Assembly (NCBI GenBank): GCA_913060505.1
Contig: CAJXRQ010000011.1
Location: 21,759 to 85,758 of the forward strand
Length of the DNA: 64,000 nucleotides
Origin: an uncultured Desulfovibrio sp.
GTDB taxonomy: Bacteria; Desulfobacterota; Desulfovibrionia; Desulfovibrionales; Desulfovibrionaceae
Direction of reading: 5' to 3'
This document shows positions 54,178 to 63,992 of this stretch, piece after piece. How positions within the stretch are numbered: the stretch's first letter is position 1; each line of letters starts with the position of its first letter. The notes below the pieces were generated by a model that worked only from the letters and a program-made list of their open reading frames with translations, did not search any database and had not been told where the DNA came from. Both the position numbers and the translations under genes were made by a program.

Positions 54178-54939
54178 ATGACGCATTTCTATAATAACCG
54201 CTATGATAAGGGGGGTGTGCCACTGGAAACAGGTTCTCCCGCATTCCGTTTTGGAACGGGTTTTTTCGAAACCATGCTCTACAACGGTAAACGGCTGATG
54301 CACTGTGAACGGCATGTGAAACGGATCCACGCCAGTCTCGATCATTTCTGCATTCCATATCAATCTGTTTATTTTGAAGAAGTCATTTATCTGCTGTTGG
54401 AAAAGAACAAGCTGACAGGAGAACCAGCCCGGATAAACATTTTTTATCCCGTGGCCGGGGAAATGACACAGCCTGTGGTCACGGCAGCACCATACTCTCC
54501 AAATCCCAAACGGACCTATCGTCTGAGCATTTGCCCGGACCATCATGTTTCCAGCCTGAACCAGCACAAGACCATGGCCTACATGTTTTTTAATCATGCT
54601 CATGCTCAGGCCATTGCCCAGGGATATGACGACTCCCTGTTACTGGATTTTTCCGACAACGTATTGGAAACTACGACGGCTTCGCTGCTGTTCAGCAAGG
54701 ATTGTGAATTCTATGAGCCGGACACCGCGTACAAGCTGCCTTCTCTGACGCTTGCCATGGCCCGCGAGTTACTGGACATCAAACCTCGCCCCATCGCCCT
54801 TGCCGAGCTATCCTTCATGGATCATGCCTATGTGCTCAATTCATTGGTGGGTATGCGCCCGGTAAAACGCATCGGACACGTGGAGTTTGCCATGGACGAG
54901 GCATCCTGCTCGGGAGTGACTGAAACCGTCTGTGGTTAG
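54178..54939 (+). CDS. pabC: Class IV aminotransferase, probable aminodeoxychorismate lyase (PabC)
   Basis: A 253-residue PLP enzyme of the branched-chain aminotransferase fold type IV. It has FGTGFFETMLYNG near the start, the arginine ERHVKRI region, the probable PLP lysine in LNQHKTMAYM and VLETTTASLLFS in the cofactor site. Placed right after pabB (8-bp gap), it should cleave aminodeoxychorismate to p-aminobenzoate and pyruvate for folate. D-amino acid aminotransferase is a close relative, but the operon argues for PabC. GAGGGGC precedes the ATG. Confidence 0.82.
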   Translation: MTHFYNNRYDKGGVPLETGSPAFRFGTGFFETMLYNGKRLMHCERHVKRIHASLDHFCIPYQSVYFEEVIYLLLEKNKLTGEPARINIFYPVAGEMTQPVVTAAPYSPNPKRTYRLSICPDHHVSSLNQHKTMAYMFFNHAHAQAIAQGYDDSLLLDFSDNVLETTTASLLFSKDCEFYEPDTAYKLPSLTLAMARELLDIKPRPIALAELSFMDHAYVLNSLVGMRPVKRIGHVEFAMDEASCSGVTETVCG

Positions 54940-54947
54940 GCTGATTG

Positions 54948-55493
54948 CTAAAAACGACTGTTTGTTTTTTTTATAAAAATTTCTGAATTTTCCATCAGCT
55001 CTATGAGGAAATCCCCGGCATCCGGATCCCCTTCCGCTGGGGCCCATGGGGCGAAATCCTTGTCAGAGGCCTGTTTGTACGGTCCGTTTTTTGTTTCAAA
55101 CAAAACGGAGTTTGGTTTCAGCACGATAAGCGAATGCCAGACTCCGGCCTCGATATCCACACCGAAAACATCCGATCCCGGACGCATATCCAGAACTTGG
55201 GTAATGTTGCCATTGTCATCAAAGGCTATGTAGCGCACGGCTCCGGAAAGGATGATGAATGTTTCCGCCTTTGGAGGATACAGGTGGCGGTGGGGCCGCA
55301 GGTAGGAACCGGGTTGCATGGCGTTGAGCATGCGTTGCAGGGGCGCATTGTCCGGGCCGTGAAGTCGTTGAATAATGCGTTTACGCGGACTCTGGTCCGA
55401 AAGTTCAATAACCTTGTTCAGCATGTCCCTGTTCAGGGCGGTGCTTGGCGAATCCGGGGCGTTCAGCGCTGCCGGGAATGAATTGTCAGCCAT
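54948..55493 (-). CDS. WbuC-family cupin protein
   Basis: A 181-residue cupin with the metal-binding block RPHRHLYPPKAETFIILSGAV (about 66-86) and a second conserved histidine in AGVWHSLIV. WbuC-type proteins occur in O-antigen and exopolysaccharide clusters and are presumed to be sugar-phosphate isomerases, but the reaction is not proven. Ends convergent to pabC. Nine bp separate it from nadE upstream on its own strand, so co-transcription is likely. Confidence 0.75.
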   Translation of the reverse strand: MADNSFPAALNAPDSPSTALNRDMLNKVIELSDQSPRKRIIQRLHGPDNAPLQRMLNAMQPGSYLRPHRHLYPPKAETFIILSGAVRYIAFDDNGNITQVLDMRPGSDVFGVDIEAGVWHSLIVLKPNSVLFETKNGPYKQASDKDFAPWAPAEGDPDAGDFLIELMENSEIFIKKTNSRF

Positions 55494-55502
55494 AATCTGT
55501 TC

Positions 55503-57164
55503 CTAGAGATTTCGTCTGCAAGCCAACGGCATACGCCATCCTGTTCCAAAGGAGCGGGGTGTCAGCTTGATGCCGGGAGCAGCCTGCCGACGTTTGAATT
55601 CCGCAATGCTCACCAAATGCAGCACATGCTGGACCGTTTGTTCGTCAAATCCATTGGCGATGATTTCCCGCGCGTCCTTATGCTTCTCGATGTGCAATTC
55701 GAGGATGGCATCCAGAATTTCATAGGGAGGCAGGGAATCTTCGTCTTTTTGGTCCGGACGCAATTCCGCGGACGGCGGCTTGGTGATGATAGCCTCGGGG
55801 ATGCGCGATCCCAATGTGGCGTTGATCCAGCGGCAAAGCGAAAATACCAGTACTTTCGGCACGTCCGAAATAACCGCGAACCCGCCGGACATGTCGCCAT
55901 AGATGGTACAGTACCCTACAGCCAATTCGCTTTTGTTGCCAGTGGTCAGCAGAAGCGCCCGGTATTTGTTGGAAATGGCCATGAGAAGATTGCCACGGAT
56001 GCGGGACTGGATGTTTTCCTCGGTGGTGTCAGGTTCCATGCCGGAAAACGGTTCAGCCAGTGTTTCCGTGAATTTTTCCATGATGGGTTCGATCGGCAGC
56101 GTGATTGTTTTGATATTCAGTTTTTTTGCCAGCTCAATGGAGTCGTCCACGCTGCCCTGGCTGGAATATGGCGAGGGCATCAATACACCCAGTACATTAT
56201 CTGCGCCAAGCGCTTCCACGGCTACGGCTGCCGTCAGCGCGGAATCAATACCACCGGAAAGTCCCAGCAGTACCTTGGAAAATCCGCTTTTACCCACATA
56301 ATCGCGAACGCCCATGACCAATGCCTGCCAGGTTTCGGCTTCGCGGGTGAAATTGTCTTCATGAACGCCGGGCCGGGCATGTTCGCCAACTTCCGCAATC
56401 AATACGGATTCCGAAAATCCGGGGGCGCGGAAAGTCAGTTCGCCCTGAACGTCAAAAGCGCAGGAGCGGCCGTCGAACACGAGATCGTCGTTGCCGCCGG
56501 TCTGGTTCACGTAGACGAGTGGCGTGGCATATTTGCGGGCTATGGCTCCGAGCATTTTTTGGCGCAACGCCTGTTTTCCGAGAGAAAACGGGGAGGCGGA
56601 AAGATTAAGGATCAAGTCGGGATTCTGTGCGGCAACCTTTTCCAGCGGGTCAGTGTGGTAGGGGCGTTTTTCCCAGAAATCCTTGTCGTTCCAGGCGTCC
56701 TCGCAAATAGTCACAGCCATGGACAAGCCGTTGAAGTTCAGGATGTTCGCGCGGCCGGATTCCGATTTTTGTGCTGGCTCAAAATAGCGTGCTTCATCAA
56801 AAACATCGTAGGTGGGGAGCAGGCTCTTGTGAAAACATTGGGCAATTTCGCCGTCACGCATCCACAGGGCCGCATTATACACCGATTTGCCCGTACCGTC
56901 AGGATTTGTCTGAATCGACCCCATGAGCAGGGGAGCCATGTCCTTTATTTTACGAGCCAATGCTTCCGCTTCCTGTTCAACTTTGCGCACGAAGCCGGAA
57001 TAGAGCAACAGGTCTCGGGGCGGGTACCCGGTCAGGGATAATTCCGGGGCAATGCAGAAGTCCGCTCCCAGCTCTGTGGCTGTGCGCACGGCATTGATTA
57101 TTTGGGCGCTATTGCCCTTCAGGTCCCCCACCACGGGATTGATTTGCAGAATGCCTATTTTCAT
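55503..57164 (-). CDS. nadE: Glutamine-dependent NAD+ synthetase
   Basis: A 553-residue two-domain enzyme that amidates nicotinate adenine dinucleotide to NAD+. The N-terminal nitrilase-like glutaminase domain supplies the triad from APELSLTGYP (Glu), FHKSLLP (Lys) and ICEDAW (Cys). The C-terminal synthetase has the PP-loop SGGIDSALTA (about residue 304) and TGNKSELAVGYCTIYGDMSGG. Length matches the long glutamine-using form. The NadE substrate, nicotinate adenine dinucleotide, is also the LarB substrate, though the genes are far apart here. Confidence 0.92.
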   Translation of the reverse strand: MKIGILQINPVVGDLKGNSAQIINAVRTATELGADFCIAPELSLTGYPPRDLLLYSGFVRKVEQEAEALARKIKDMAPLLMGSIQTNPDGTGKSVYNAALWMRDGEIAQCFHKSLLPTYDVFDEARYFEPAQKSESGRANILNFNGLSMAVTICEDAWNDKDFWEKRPYHTDPLEKVAAQNPDLILNLSASPFSLGKQALRQKMLGAIARKYATPLVYVNQTGGNDDLVFDGRSCAFDVQGELTFRAPGFSESVLIAEVGEHARPGVHEDNFTREAETWQALVMGVRDYVGKSGFSKVLLGLSGGIDSALTAAVAVEALGADNVLGVLMPSPYSSQGSVDDSIELAKKLNIKTITLPIEPIMEKFTETLAEPFSGMEPDTTEENIQSRIRGNLLMAISNKYRALLLTTGNKSELAVGYCTIYGDMSGGFAVISDVPKVLVFSLCRWINATLGSRIPEAIITKPPSAELRPDQKDEDSLPPYEILDAILELHIEKHKDAREIIANGFDEQTVQHVLHLVSIAEFKRRQAAPGIKLTPRSFGTGWRMPLACRRNL

Positions 57165-57324
57165 GTGGCTGTAGTATCCTCAATCTTTAAACAGGGCAAC
57201 TTGCCGCCCCATCCATGGCTTTCCATGGGGAATTAAGAGAATATCAGGGGTTGGGATTCTCTCTGCAAGTGTGTATACCGGGCCTCACGTCGAAGCGATA
57301 TTTGAAATAGACAGGACCATATTT

Positions 57325-58350
57325 ATGAATTCACTTGTTTTTTCCCATCCGGAACCCCAGCGACCGCGTTCGCGCATCTGGCCCGTGTTCATCCCGTTTG
57401 CCGGGTGTCCTGGACGTTGTGTGTTCTGCGCCCAGCATATTCAGACCGGCTGTGCGCAAACGGGGCTGGATACCGTACTGAAGAAGGTCGAAGCCGATCT
57501 TGAACGTGCATTGGAGTTGGGGCGCGGTCCCTATGAATTGGCTTTTTTCGGTGGCACGTTTACTGCGCTTCCGGAAGAATATCCTTCACGTTTTCTTGCG
57601 TTGTCCGATAAGTTTCGAAAACTTGGATTAATAATAAAAACAAGATGTTCAACACGACCTGATAGGGTGACGATACCCATGCTCAAGGAGTTGGGCGCGC
57701 AAGGGTTGGATATGGTTGAACTTGGTGCCCAAAGCCTGGACAACAAAGCCCTGAAAGAATCCGGGCGAGGATATTCCGGTGACGACGTCCACACTGCCTG
57801 CGATGCCGTGCGCGCAGCAGGACTGGAACTGGGCGTTCAGCTCATGCCCGGCCTGCCCGGTGACCATGATGATGTTTTTCAAAAGGATGTTCGTGCTGTT
57901 TGCAACATCAAGCCGGACAATACCCGTTTGTATCCCTGTCTGGTTTTGCGGGGCACCGAGCTGGAAAAATGGTGGCGGGAGGATCGTTATGAACCGTGGA
58001 CTCTTGCGAGGACTATCCGGGAATTGACCCTTGGCGTTGCCGCATTATGGAAGGCCGGTATCCCTGTCATCCGCATGGGCGTGGCGCCGGAAGAAGATCT
58101 GGCGCCCGAGATTGTTGCCGGGCCATGGCATCCGGCTTTGGGACAGTCCGTCCGTGCCCGTGTGCTTTTGAAGCATGTGCAGGAGCAGGTGCGGCAACTT
58201 GGCCGTGCACCGGAACGGTTGGGAGTTCCGTTCCGGCACAGCGGCGAGATATTCGGGCATGCCCGGGAATTGCTGGGCGATTATGCCCGTCTGGGACTGG
58301 ATCGGGAATCCATCCGTATGGTGGACAAAAAACGGTTTACGCTTTCGTAG
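57325..58350 (+). CDS. Radical SAM protein, Elp3-like
   Basis: A 341-residue protein with the radical SAM motif CPGRCVFC (Cys28, Cys32, Cys35) and LAFFGGTFTALP, CSTRPDRV, MVELGAQSLDN, MPGLPGDHDD, all typical of the Elp3/HemN-like group. No histone-acetyltransferase domain follows, so it is the short bacterial form often listed as 'radical SAM, Elp3/MiaA-like'. A tRNA modification role is possible but unproven. AGGA precedes ATG at 57325; the frame from 57271 has no support. Convergent with the chemoreceptor, four bases apart. Confidence 0.78.
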   Translation: MNSLVFSHPEPQRPRSRIWPVFIPFAGCPGRCVFCAQHIQTGCAQTGLDTVLKKVEADLERALELGRGPYELAFFGGTFTALPEEYPSRFLALSDKFRKLGLIIKTRCSTRPDRVTIPMLKELGAQGLDMVELGAQSLDNKALKESGRGYSGDDVHTACDAVRAAGLELGVQLMPGLPGDHDDVFQKDVRAVCNIKPDNTRLYPCLVLRGTELEKWWREDRYEPWTLARTIRELTLGVAALWKAGIPVIRMGVAPEEDLAPEIVAGPWHPALGQSVRARVLLKHVQEQVRQLGRAPERLGVPFRHSGEIFGHARELLGDYARLGLDRESIRMVDKKRFTLS

Positions 58351-58354
58351 GAAG

Positions 58355-60244
58355 TCACGCTTCCAGTTGCCTCAGGGGCGGGGTATTCACAACGGTTACC
58401 GATGTCGTGCCCGCTCCTGCGGGGTTATTCACAGTGAAAAATTCCATGGCCTGCTGCAAATCCTCCGCTTGCTGGGCCAGTGCCGCGGCCGTGGAGGACA
58501 ACTCTTCCACGGAAGACGCATTCGCCTGTACCGAGGATTCCAGCTGGCCCATGGCCTCGCCGATATTCTCCACTCCCATGTTCTGCTCATCCGAAGCGGC
58601 GTTGACTTCCTGAATCATGCTCGCGGTTTTCTGTATTTCCGGAATCATGCGCTCAAAAAGTTTCCTGGCTTCTTCCGCAATGCTTACGCAATCCGTGGAC
58701 AATGTGCTGATTTCTCCGGCCGCGATGCTGGAACGTTCCGCGAGTCTACGAACTTCTGCCGCCACCACGGCAAAACCTTTTCCGGCTTCGCCGGCACGTG
58801 CCGCTTCAATGGCCGCGTTCAAGGCCAGCAGATTGGTCTGCCTTGCAATTTCTTCCACGATGGTGATTCGCTCGGCTATTTCGTGCATGGAGGTCACGGC
58901 CTTGCCGATGATGGTGCCTCCCTGTTCCGCATCTTTGGCGTTGTGCAGGGCTATGTCCTGGGTTTGTTTGGCTGCGGCTGTGGTTTGTTTCAGGTTCGCG
59001 GAGAATTCCTCCATACTGGCGGAAACTTCCTCAACAACGGCGGCCTGTTCGGTGACCGATTGGGAAAGGGCTTCGGAAGAGGAACTGACTTCCTGACTTC
59101 CTGCGGTCACGGAAGAGGTCGTGTCCTGTATGCCGGACATGATCGTCCGCAGCCGTTGGGACATTTTGCTCATGGCTTCAATGATTTTTCCGATCTCGTC
59201 GTCACGCCGCAGGCTCAAGGTGGCGCTCAGGTCGCCTTTGGATACCGCCTCGGCCAGCCACATTCCCTGTCGGAGCGGACCGGTGATGAGCCGCGTTATG
59301 ACGATTGCCAGCAACAGTGCCGTGAGCAGGGCCGCCCCAGCCACCCACAGTGCGGTTGTATTGCCTTTGTGAGCGGCTGAAATGGTTGCCGCCTGAGCCG
59401 TTTTCATCGTGTTGTTCGCTGCTTCGGACACCTGTGTCACCAGCGGCTCAATAATGTGGACGCTTGCCCGCATCCTGGCAATCTTGCCGGCTATGACCGT
59501 GTCTTCATCGACCAGAGCGTGGAAGGCTTTTTTATAGGCGGACAACAGTTTGCCCATGGAAAATTTTTCTTCCTGACTTACCGGAAGTCCTGCAACCACG
59601 TTGCCCAGCACGCCCAGCCTTGCATCAACCTTGTTCACGTATTTTTCCTGTCCGCGCAGCAGATAGTCCTTTTCATGCCGACGGAGCATGAGCATTTCCA
59701 CTATTGCAGTTCGGGATTCCCGGGAGGAAAATCGTTTGTCCATGGCCGTGAATGATTCTTCCAGCGCATGAACTTTTTCCCGGAATTGACCCTGTAATCC
59801 GGATTGATGGTTCAGTCCCCTTTGTTGCCAACTCTGGACCACTTCCTGAAAAAGCCCGTTGTACTCTGCTATGTTGGTCCTGATTGCCCGGGCCGTTTCC
59901 ACACCCTTGGCATTTTTTGTCCGTTCTTCAAGGATCGCCAGCATGTCGGCTTTTTTCTCTATGGATTCGGACAGCTTGGCGACTCGCGGTGGATATTTCA
60001 TGTCCTTGCGGGCAAGAAAATCCTTTTCGGACCGTCTGCATTGCAGCATAAGGCTTGCCATTTCATGGGCAATGGATTTCTTGCTTTCCGTAATTTCCAG
60101 AAGATTCATGTAGGCACTGTTCACTCCGTTCAGCGTCCAGCTGTACACGGACAGTGCAAGAGTGAAAGCAAGCGCCACCAAGCCGAAGCTCATACCCAGT
60201 TTTTGAGCCATGGAACGATTGGCAAACCATGTGATAATGAACAT
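58355..60244 (-). CDS. Methyl-accepting chemotaxis protein with helical periplasmic domain
   Basis: A 629-residue receptor. The first membrane helix (about 18-38) is followed by a long all-helical periplasmic domain (about 40-300) with two similar RRxEKDxLxR motifs ([16 protein letters not shown] and [15 protein letters not shown]). That is the mark of the helical bimodular (HBM) sensor type. Then come a second membrane helix (about 308-328), HAMP and the signalling domain with intact tip ([37 protein letters not shown]). GGGAGGGG precedes the ATG. HBM sensors bind small organic acids in known cases; the ligand here is unknown. Confidence 0.9.
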   Translation of the reverse strand: MFIITWFANRSMAQKLGMSFGLVALAFTLALSVYSWTLNGVNSAYMNLLEITESKKSIAHEMASLMLQCRRSEKDFLARKDMKYPPRVAKLSESIEKKADMLAILEERTKNAKGVETARAIRTNIAEYNGLFQEVVQSWQQRGLNHQSGLQGQFREKVHALEESFTAMDKRFSSRESRTAIVEMLMLRRHEKDYLLRGQEKYVNKVDARLGVLGNVVAGLPVSQEEKFSMGKLLSAYKKAFHALVDEDTVIAGKIARMRASVHIIEPLVTQVSEAANNTMKTAQAATISAAHKGNTTALWVAGAALLTALLLAIVITRLITGPLRQGMWLAEAVSKGDLSATLSLRRDDEIGKIIEAMSKMSQRLRTIMSGIQDTTSSVTAGSQEVSSSSEALSQSVTEQAAVVEEVSASMEEFSANLKQTTAAAKQTQDIALHNAKDAEQGGTIIGKAVTSMHEIAERITIVEEIARQTNLLALNAAIEAARAGEAGKGFAVVAAEVRRLAERSSIAAGEISTLSTDCVSIAEEARKLFERMIPEIQKTASMIQEVNAASDEQNMGVENIGEAMGQLESSVQANASSVEELSSTAAALAQQAEDLQQAMEFFTVNNPAGAGTTSVTVVNTPPLRQLEA

Positions 60245-60262
60245 GTAATCCCCTCCCTCTGA

Positions 60263-60324
60263 TTATATGATGTTACAAGGCTGCATTGTAAGCGTAACAT
60301 CGTCGTAACCTTTAGGTAAAGGTT
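60263..60324 (-). promoter_or_regulatory. Promoter and palindrome upstream of the HBM chemoreceptor
   Basis: On the minus strand a perfect -10 box TATAAT (plus 60263-60268) lies 19 bp before the ATG, and the -35 is weak. Upstream, AACCTTTA-gg-TAAAGGTT (60307-60324) is a perfect 8+2+8 palindrome, and several GTAAC/GTTAC words surround it, suggesting an operator. Confidence 0.45.
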
Positions 60325-60484
60325 CGTATTGTAACAATTTGACCCAATAATGGCCGCGTAAGAGAGGGGAAAGTGAAAGGGGTGCACTACATGGTCCAAA
60401 GCCCTAGTTTGTCACGATGGAAATATTTTCAGTAATTTAAGAAGGTTGTAATGGATCAGTGTATCAAAAAATGACAGTTTCTTT

Positions 60485-61123
60485 TCAGTTCTTTTCCGCA
60501 TGGAGGCAGACGGCTTTGGTCGATGGTCCCATAAGCTCGGCCTGTTTTACCGTAAAACCTTCATCAGTGGCCATTTTGCTGACGTCTTCGGGCGTCAGCA
60601 CCCGGTTATCCTTTGACGGCAATCCCCAAGTGGTCAGGATCGTAAAAATCATTCGTAAAATGGCTATGCCGCTCATTCCCATGCTTGTGTAATCAATGGC
60701 CAGGAATTTTCCTCCAGGCTTCAGAATTCGAAAGGCTTCCCTGACGGCATCTTCCGGCGATTTGACGATGTGCAGCAGGTTTCCCATGAACACAACGTCA
60801 AAGGAAGAATCCATGAACGAAGTATCGAAGCAATCCTCACGCTGGACACATGTATTTCCCAGGTCGGATAATTTCTTGCGTGTTTCTTCCAGCATGGCCG
60901 GAGATTGGTCCGCCGATATCAGCTGCGCTCCGGTTTTCGCTATTATCATGCTGTAGCGTCCTGTGCCGCACCCTAGGTCAAGTACCGAGTCATCCATGGA
61001 TATTTTGGTCTGAAGCCAACTATTGAGCTGGGATTCCGTTTCCTTTCCGACTATTCTTTCATTCCACTTGTCAAAATTTGCCGCCTTGTCTTCCCAATAT
61101 TCCCAGCCGCCGCTTCGTTTCAT
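60485..61123 (-). CDS. Class I SAM-dependent methyltransferase
   Basis: A 212-residue methyltransferase with motif I LDLGCGTGRYS (about 48-58), SADQSPAMLEETRKKL as the acidic post-I region, and FDVVFMGNLLHIV as motif IV, the Methyltransf_11/UbiE-like group. The C-terminal part has a hydrophobic segment (GMSGIAILRMIFTILTTWG) typical of enzymes acting on small lipophilic or metal substrates. The substrate cannot be told. The gene stands alone, in the same direction as the chemoreceptor gene 240 bp downstream. Confidence 0.75.
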   Translation of the reverse strand: MKRSGGWEYWEDKAANFDKWNERIVGKETESQLNSWLQTKISMDDSVLDLGCGTGRYSMIIAKTGAQLISADQSPAMLEETRKKLSDLGNTCVQREDCFDTSFMDSSFDVVFMGNLLHIVKSPEDAVREAFRILKPGGKFLAIDYTSMGMSGIAILRMIFTILTTWGLPSKDNRVLTPEDVSKMATDEGFTVKQAELMGPSTKAVCLHAEKN

Positions 61124-61265
61124 ATCTGGTACTCCTTTTATGGTTATTGTTGAGAATGAATTTCTATATCAATAGTGTCAAGCATAAAAGTTCCAGGCTG
61201 TGCCCCGTCATGCGTTTGTATTTATTTTACCAAACCAACTATCTTGAATGAAAGTGAAAATGCAG

Positions 61266-61280
61266 CAGGATATAATCCTG
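61266..61280. repeat. Short perfect hairpin
   Basis: CAGGAT-ATA-ATCCTG, 6-bp arms, in the 209 bp between the divergent methyltransferase and 61333 genes. It may be an operator or a leader hairpin. Confidence 0.3.
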
Positions 61281-61332
61281 AGCTTATGGCTTGTCTTTTC
61301 CTCGTTCCTGATTTCGGCTATATCATAGCCCG

Positions 61333-61707
61333 ATGGATTCACGAAACAATCATGTCCGCCGGAAGCGCAGGCTTGTGGTATTGGCCTTGGCAATGGCTGT
61401 GGTGTTGTTACTGTTTTTTCTGCTTTCCGGCGATAGCGATAATTCGACCGTGAGCTGGACCGGTAAAAATGGCGTTGTGGAAATTTTCGACGGCGACAAG
61501 CTGGGCCGGCGTTATCTTGGGATAGAGAGCCTCGCAACGGTCAAACATGTGCAGGATGGTCTGGAAACCACAGTACAGCGTGGGCAAGGATACCTTGACG
61601 CCAACCTGAATTTCAGGGTGGACCCCGATGAAAAAAAGGTTTACTTCGAGATCAGCGAATTTACGAACTATATCTTCTTTGAACAACCTGACATTACGGA
61701 TCAGTAA
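61333..61707 (+). CDS. Small membrane-anchored protein of unknown function
   Basis: A 124-residue protein with a basic N-terminus (NNHVRRKRR), one membrane helix (about 14-32: LVVLALAMAVVLLLFFLLS) and a soluble, probably periplasmic domain of about 90 residues that is beta-rich by eye. No recognised domain. No clear Shine-Dalgarno precedes the ATG. It ends three bases before the amidohydrolase start and is thus co-transcribed with it. Confidence 0.6.
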   Translation: MDSRNNHVRRKRRLVVLALAMAVVLLLFFLLSGDSDNSTVSWTGKNGVVEIFDGDKLGRRYLGIESLATVKHVQDGLETTVQRGQGYLDANLNFRVDPDEKKVYFEISEFTNYIFFEQPDITDQ

Positions 61708-61710
61708 GGA

Positions 61711-62844
61711 ATGCCGGAACTTACGCGCGCCAGACGCGCCTTGACCATGACCCCCGAGCAGTCCGCGATTGATGACGCAGCCATCATTTCGGACAATGGG
61801 GTAATCATTTCTGTCGGCCGATATCGGGATTTGGCACCGCAATTCAGCGGTTCGGTCACCGATCTTGGCGATGTTTCCATTGCTCCCGGCCTTATCAACG
61901 CCCATTCCCACCTTGAACTTTGCCACCTGCGCGGCTCCACCATTGCCGGGCAGGGGTTCATGGTATGGGTGGAGGATTTGCTCAGGCAGCCCATTTTTGA
62001 TCTTCCCGAAGAGGCGTTGGCAAAAGCCAGCCGAGAACTCAAGCGAACCGGGACCGTGATGGTCGCGGACATCGCGACTCGTTTTCCAGAAAGAATGGCC
62101 GGATTTTTTGAAAAATCCGGCTTTTTTTTCATTGTTTTTACCGAAGCCATCGGCGAGACCGTGCCTGAAGACGGTTTTGTTCCCGCAGGGGAATATGCGT
62201 TGGGTTGCGGTTCCGTGGCCGGACACAGTCTGTACACCACTCATGTGGATGTCCTGCGTGCGGCAAAGGCGGAATCTGCGACGTTGGGCCGCCCTTTTTC
62301 CCTGCATCTGGCCGAGCACGATGACGAAGTCGCCATTATGGCTGGTGAGCCGTCCGGGTTTCTGGATCTGTTACAAGGGCGCGGCCGTTTGCTTGATTTT
62401 GTGCCGCCGCGCAAGGCTCCCACGCAACAGGCCGCAGATCTTGGTTTGCTCGATGAGCGCACGCTTTGTGTGCACTGCGTCAAGGTTTCGGATGCGGACA
62501 TCGAGACCATTCGCCAGTCTGGAGCGTCCATATGCCTTTGCCCACGTTCCAACGAGTTTATCGGAGTGGGGCGTGCACCGTGGGAAGCCATCAGGGATGC
62601 CGGCATCAATTGTTGTCTGGGCACGGATTCACTGGCCTCCAATCATGATCTCAATCTTTGGAACGAGGCTGTTTATTTCAGGGAGCGCTATCAAGGTGTA
62701 TTGTCGCTGCATGATATGCTGGCCATGATGACCGTGAATCCGGCACATGCGATGGGAGTCGAAGAGACATTGGGAACGCTTGAGCCGGGACGCGCAGCGG
62801 TCTGGAGCATCGTGCCCGATGATTTTTTACAGTTATTCGAATAA
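61711..62844 (+). CDS. Amidohydrolase-family deaminase, possibly aminofutalosine deaminase
   Basis: A 377-residue metal-dependent hydrolase with the HxH strand in GLINAHSHLE (about 62-71), SLHLAEHDDE (third His), LCVHCVKV (fourth His) and GTDSLASNHDLNLWNE (metal Asp). This is the cytosine-deaminase/SAH-deaminase branch. GTDSLASN resembles the aminofutalosine deaminase (MqnX) of futalosine menaquinone synthesis, the route used by many Desulfovibrio-type bacteria, but other deaminases share it. No other mqn gene is in view. TAAGGA directly precedes the ATG. Confidence 0.65.
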   Translation: MPELTRARRALTMTPEQSAIDDAAIISDNGVIISVGRYRDLAPQFSGSVTDLGDVSIAPGLINAHSHLELCHLRGSTIAGQGFMVWVEDLLRQPIFDLPEEALAKASRELKRTGTVMVADIATRFPERMAGFFEKSGFFFIVFTEAIGETVPEDGFVPAGEYALGCGSVAGHSLYTTHVDVLRAAKAESATLGRPFSLHLAEHDDEVAIMAGEPSGFLDLLQGRGRLLDFVPPRKAPTQQAADLGLLDERTLCVHCVKVSDADIETIRQSGASICLCPRSNEFIGVGRAPWEAIRDAGINCCLGTDSLASNHDLNLWNEAVYFRERYQGVLSLHDMLAMMTVNPAHAMGVEETLGTLEPGRAAVWSIVPDDFLQLFE

Positions 62845-62946
62845 ATTTTTGAAAATCATAACAATGCAATAATAAAGAAAGAATCAACCAAACAACCCAA
62901 GCCCATGAAGCGCCACAGGCGCTGAATCGATAAAAAGTTTTGAGAT

Positions 62947-62978
62947 GTCCGGGAACCTTGTGGGAAAGGTTTTCGGAC
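62947..62978. repeat. Hairpin repeat in the pyrB leader
   Basis: GTCCG...CGGAC outer arms with AACCTT...AAGGTT inside (62947-62978), followed by GCCGGAGGC. The AACCTT/AAGGTT core is related to the long hairpins at 30783 and 63938, so it may be a member of the same repeat family. It lies 18 bp before the pyrB start and includes its ribosome site region nearby. Confidence 0.5.
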
Positions 62979-62995
62979 GCCGGAGGCAAAAAAAG

Positions 62996-63928
62996 ATGAA
63001 ATGGTTACACAAAGACCTGCTGGACGTGAGCCAGCTTTCCCGTTCCGAGGCCATGTCCCTGTTCGACACGGCAGCGCATTTCAAGGAAATCAACTCCCGG
63101 CCCGTCAAAAAGGTGCCGACTCTCAAAGGCCGGAGCGTGGTGCTCTTTTTTGCAGAGCCGAGCACACGCACCAAGACCAGCTTTGACGTGGCCGGAAAGC
63201 GCTTGTCCGCAGACACGTTTTCCCTTGCCAAGAGTTCTTCCAGTCTGACCAAGGGAGAAACGCTCAAGGACACCGTGCTCACCTTGCAGGCCATGGCGCC
63301 GGACTGCATCGTCATGCGCCATTGGTGCAGCGGCGCTTCAAAATTCATTGCCGACCGGCTGGACTGTGCCGTTATCAACGCGGGGGACGGTCGTCATGCC
63401 CACCCCACGCAGGCGTTGCTGGACGGATTTACCATGTTCCAGGAATGGGGTGATTTTGCCGGCAAGACCATTCTGATTCTCGGGGACATCAAACATTCCC
63501 GCGTCGCACGGTCCAACGTCATTCTGCTGAACAAGCTTGGTGCCAAGGTGCGCATGTGCGGACCTCGAACCCTGTTGCCGACCACGGTACGTTCGTGGCC
63601 GGTGGAGGTGTATTCGGACCTCAATGAAGCGGTCAAAGGCGTGAACGGCATTATGTGTCTGCGTTTGCAACTGGAACGGCAGAAGGACGGCCTGCTGCCC
63701 GATTTGCGGGAATATGCCGCGACGTATGGTCTGGGCCACAAGCATGTGGATCTTGCGGACAAGGACGTGCGTATCATGCATCCCGGTCCCATGAACCGGG
63801 GCGTGGAAATTTCTTCCGAACTGGCCGACTCCGGCTGTTCGTTGGTATTGGATCAGGTTGCCAACGGTGTGGCCATGCGCATGGCGCTTCTGTTCCTGTA
63901 CATGACTCGCAAGGGCGCGGAAGAGTAG
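62996..63928 (+). CDS. pyrB: Aspartate carbamoyltransferase catalytic chain (PyrB)
   Basis: A 310-residue transcarbamylase that makes carbamoyl-aspartate for pyrimidines. The carbamoyl-phosphate loop is [18 protein letters not shown], followed by [19 protein letters not shown] and the [11 protein letters not shown] region ([16 protein letters not shown]). [12 protein letters not shown] is the C-terminal aspartate-binding block. The GDGxHxHPTQ motif separates it from ornithine carbamoyltransferase. No regulatory pyrI is seen. GGAGG lies about 9 bases before ATG 62996; a frame starting at 62945 would include the hairpin repeat. Confidence 0.92.
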   Translation: MKWLHKDLLDVSQLSRSEAMSLFDTAAHFKEINSRPVKKVPTLKGRSVVLFFAEPSTRTKTSFDVAGKRLSADTFSLAKSSSSLTKGETLKDTVLTLQAMAPDCIVMRHWCSGASKFIADRLDCAVINAGDGRHAHPTQALLDGFTMFQEWGDFAGKTILILGDIKHSRVARSNVILLNKLGAKVRMCGPRTLLPTTVRSWPVEVYSDLNEAVKGVNGIMCLRLQLERQKDGLLPDLREYAATYGLGHKHVDLADKDVRIMHPGPMNRGVEISSELADSGCSLVLDQVANGVAMRMALLFLYMTRKGAEE

Positions 63929-63937
63929 TTTTTTGGC

Positions 63938-63992
63938 GGGGGAAGGGGAGAGGGAAACCTTTTGGAAAAGGTTCTCCCTCTCCCCTTCCCCC
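63938..63992. terminator. 26-bp hairpin after pyrB
   Basis: The arms begin GGGGGAAGGGGAGAGGGA and pair with TCTCCCTCTCCCCTTCCCCC, with AACCTTTT/AAAAGGTT at the tip; one base is bulged. It is the same design as the hairpin at 30783-30824 and is followed by AACCCCA-like sequence in both cases. Terminator or repeat element. Confidence 0.7.

Noticed and set aside
62996..63928. Ornithine carbamoyltransferase (argF) for the transcarbamylase
   Set aside because: GDGxHxHPTQ and [12 protein letters not shown] are PyrB-type; the ornithine loop is absent.
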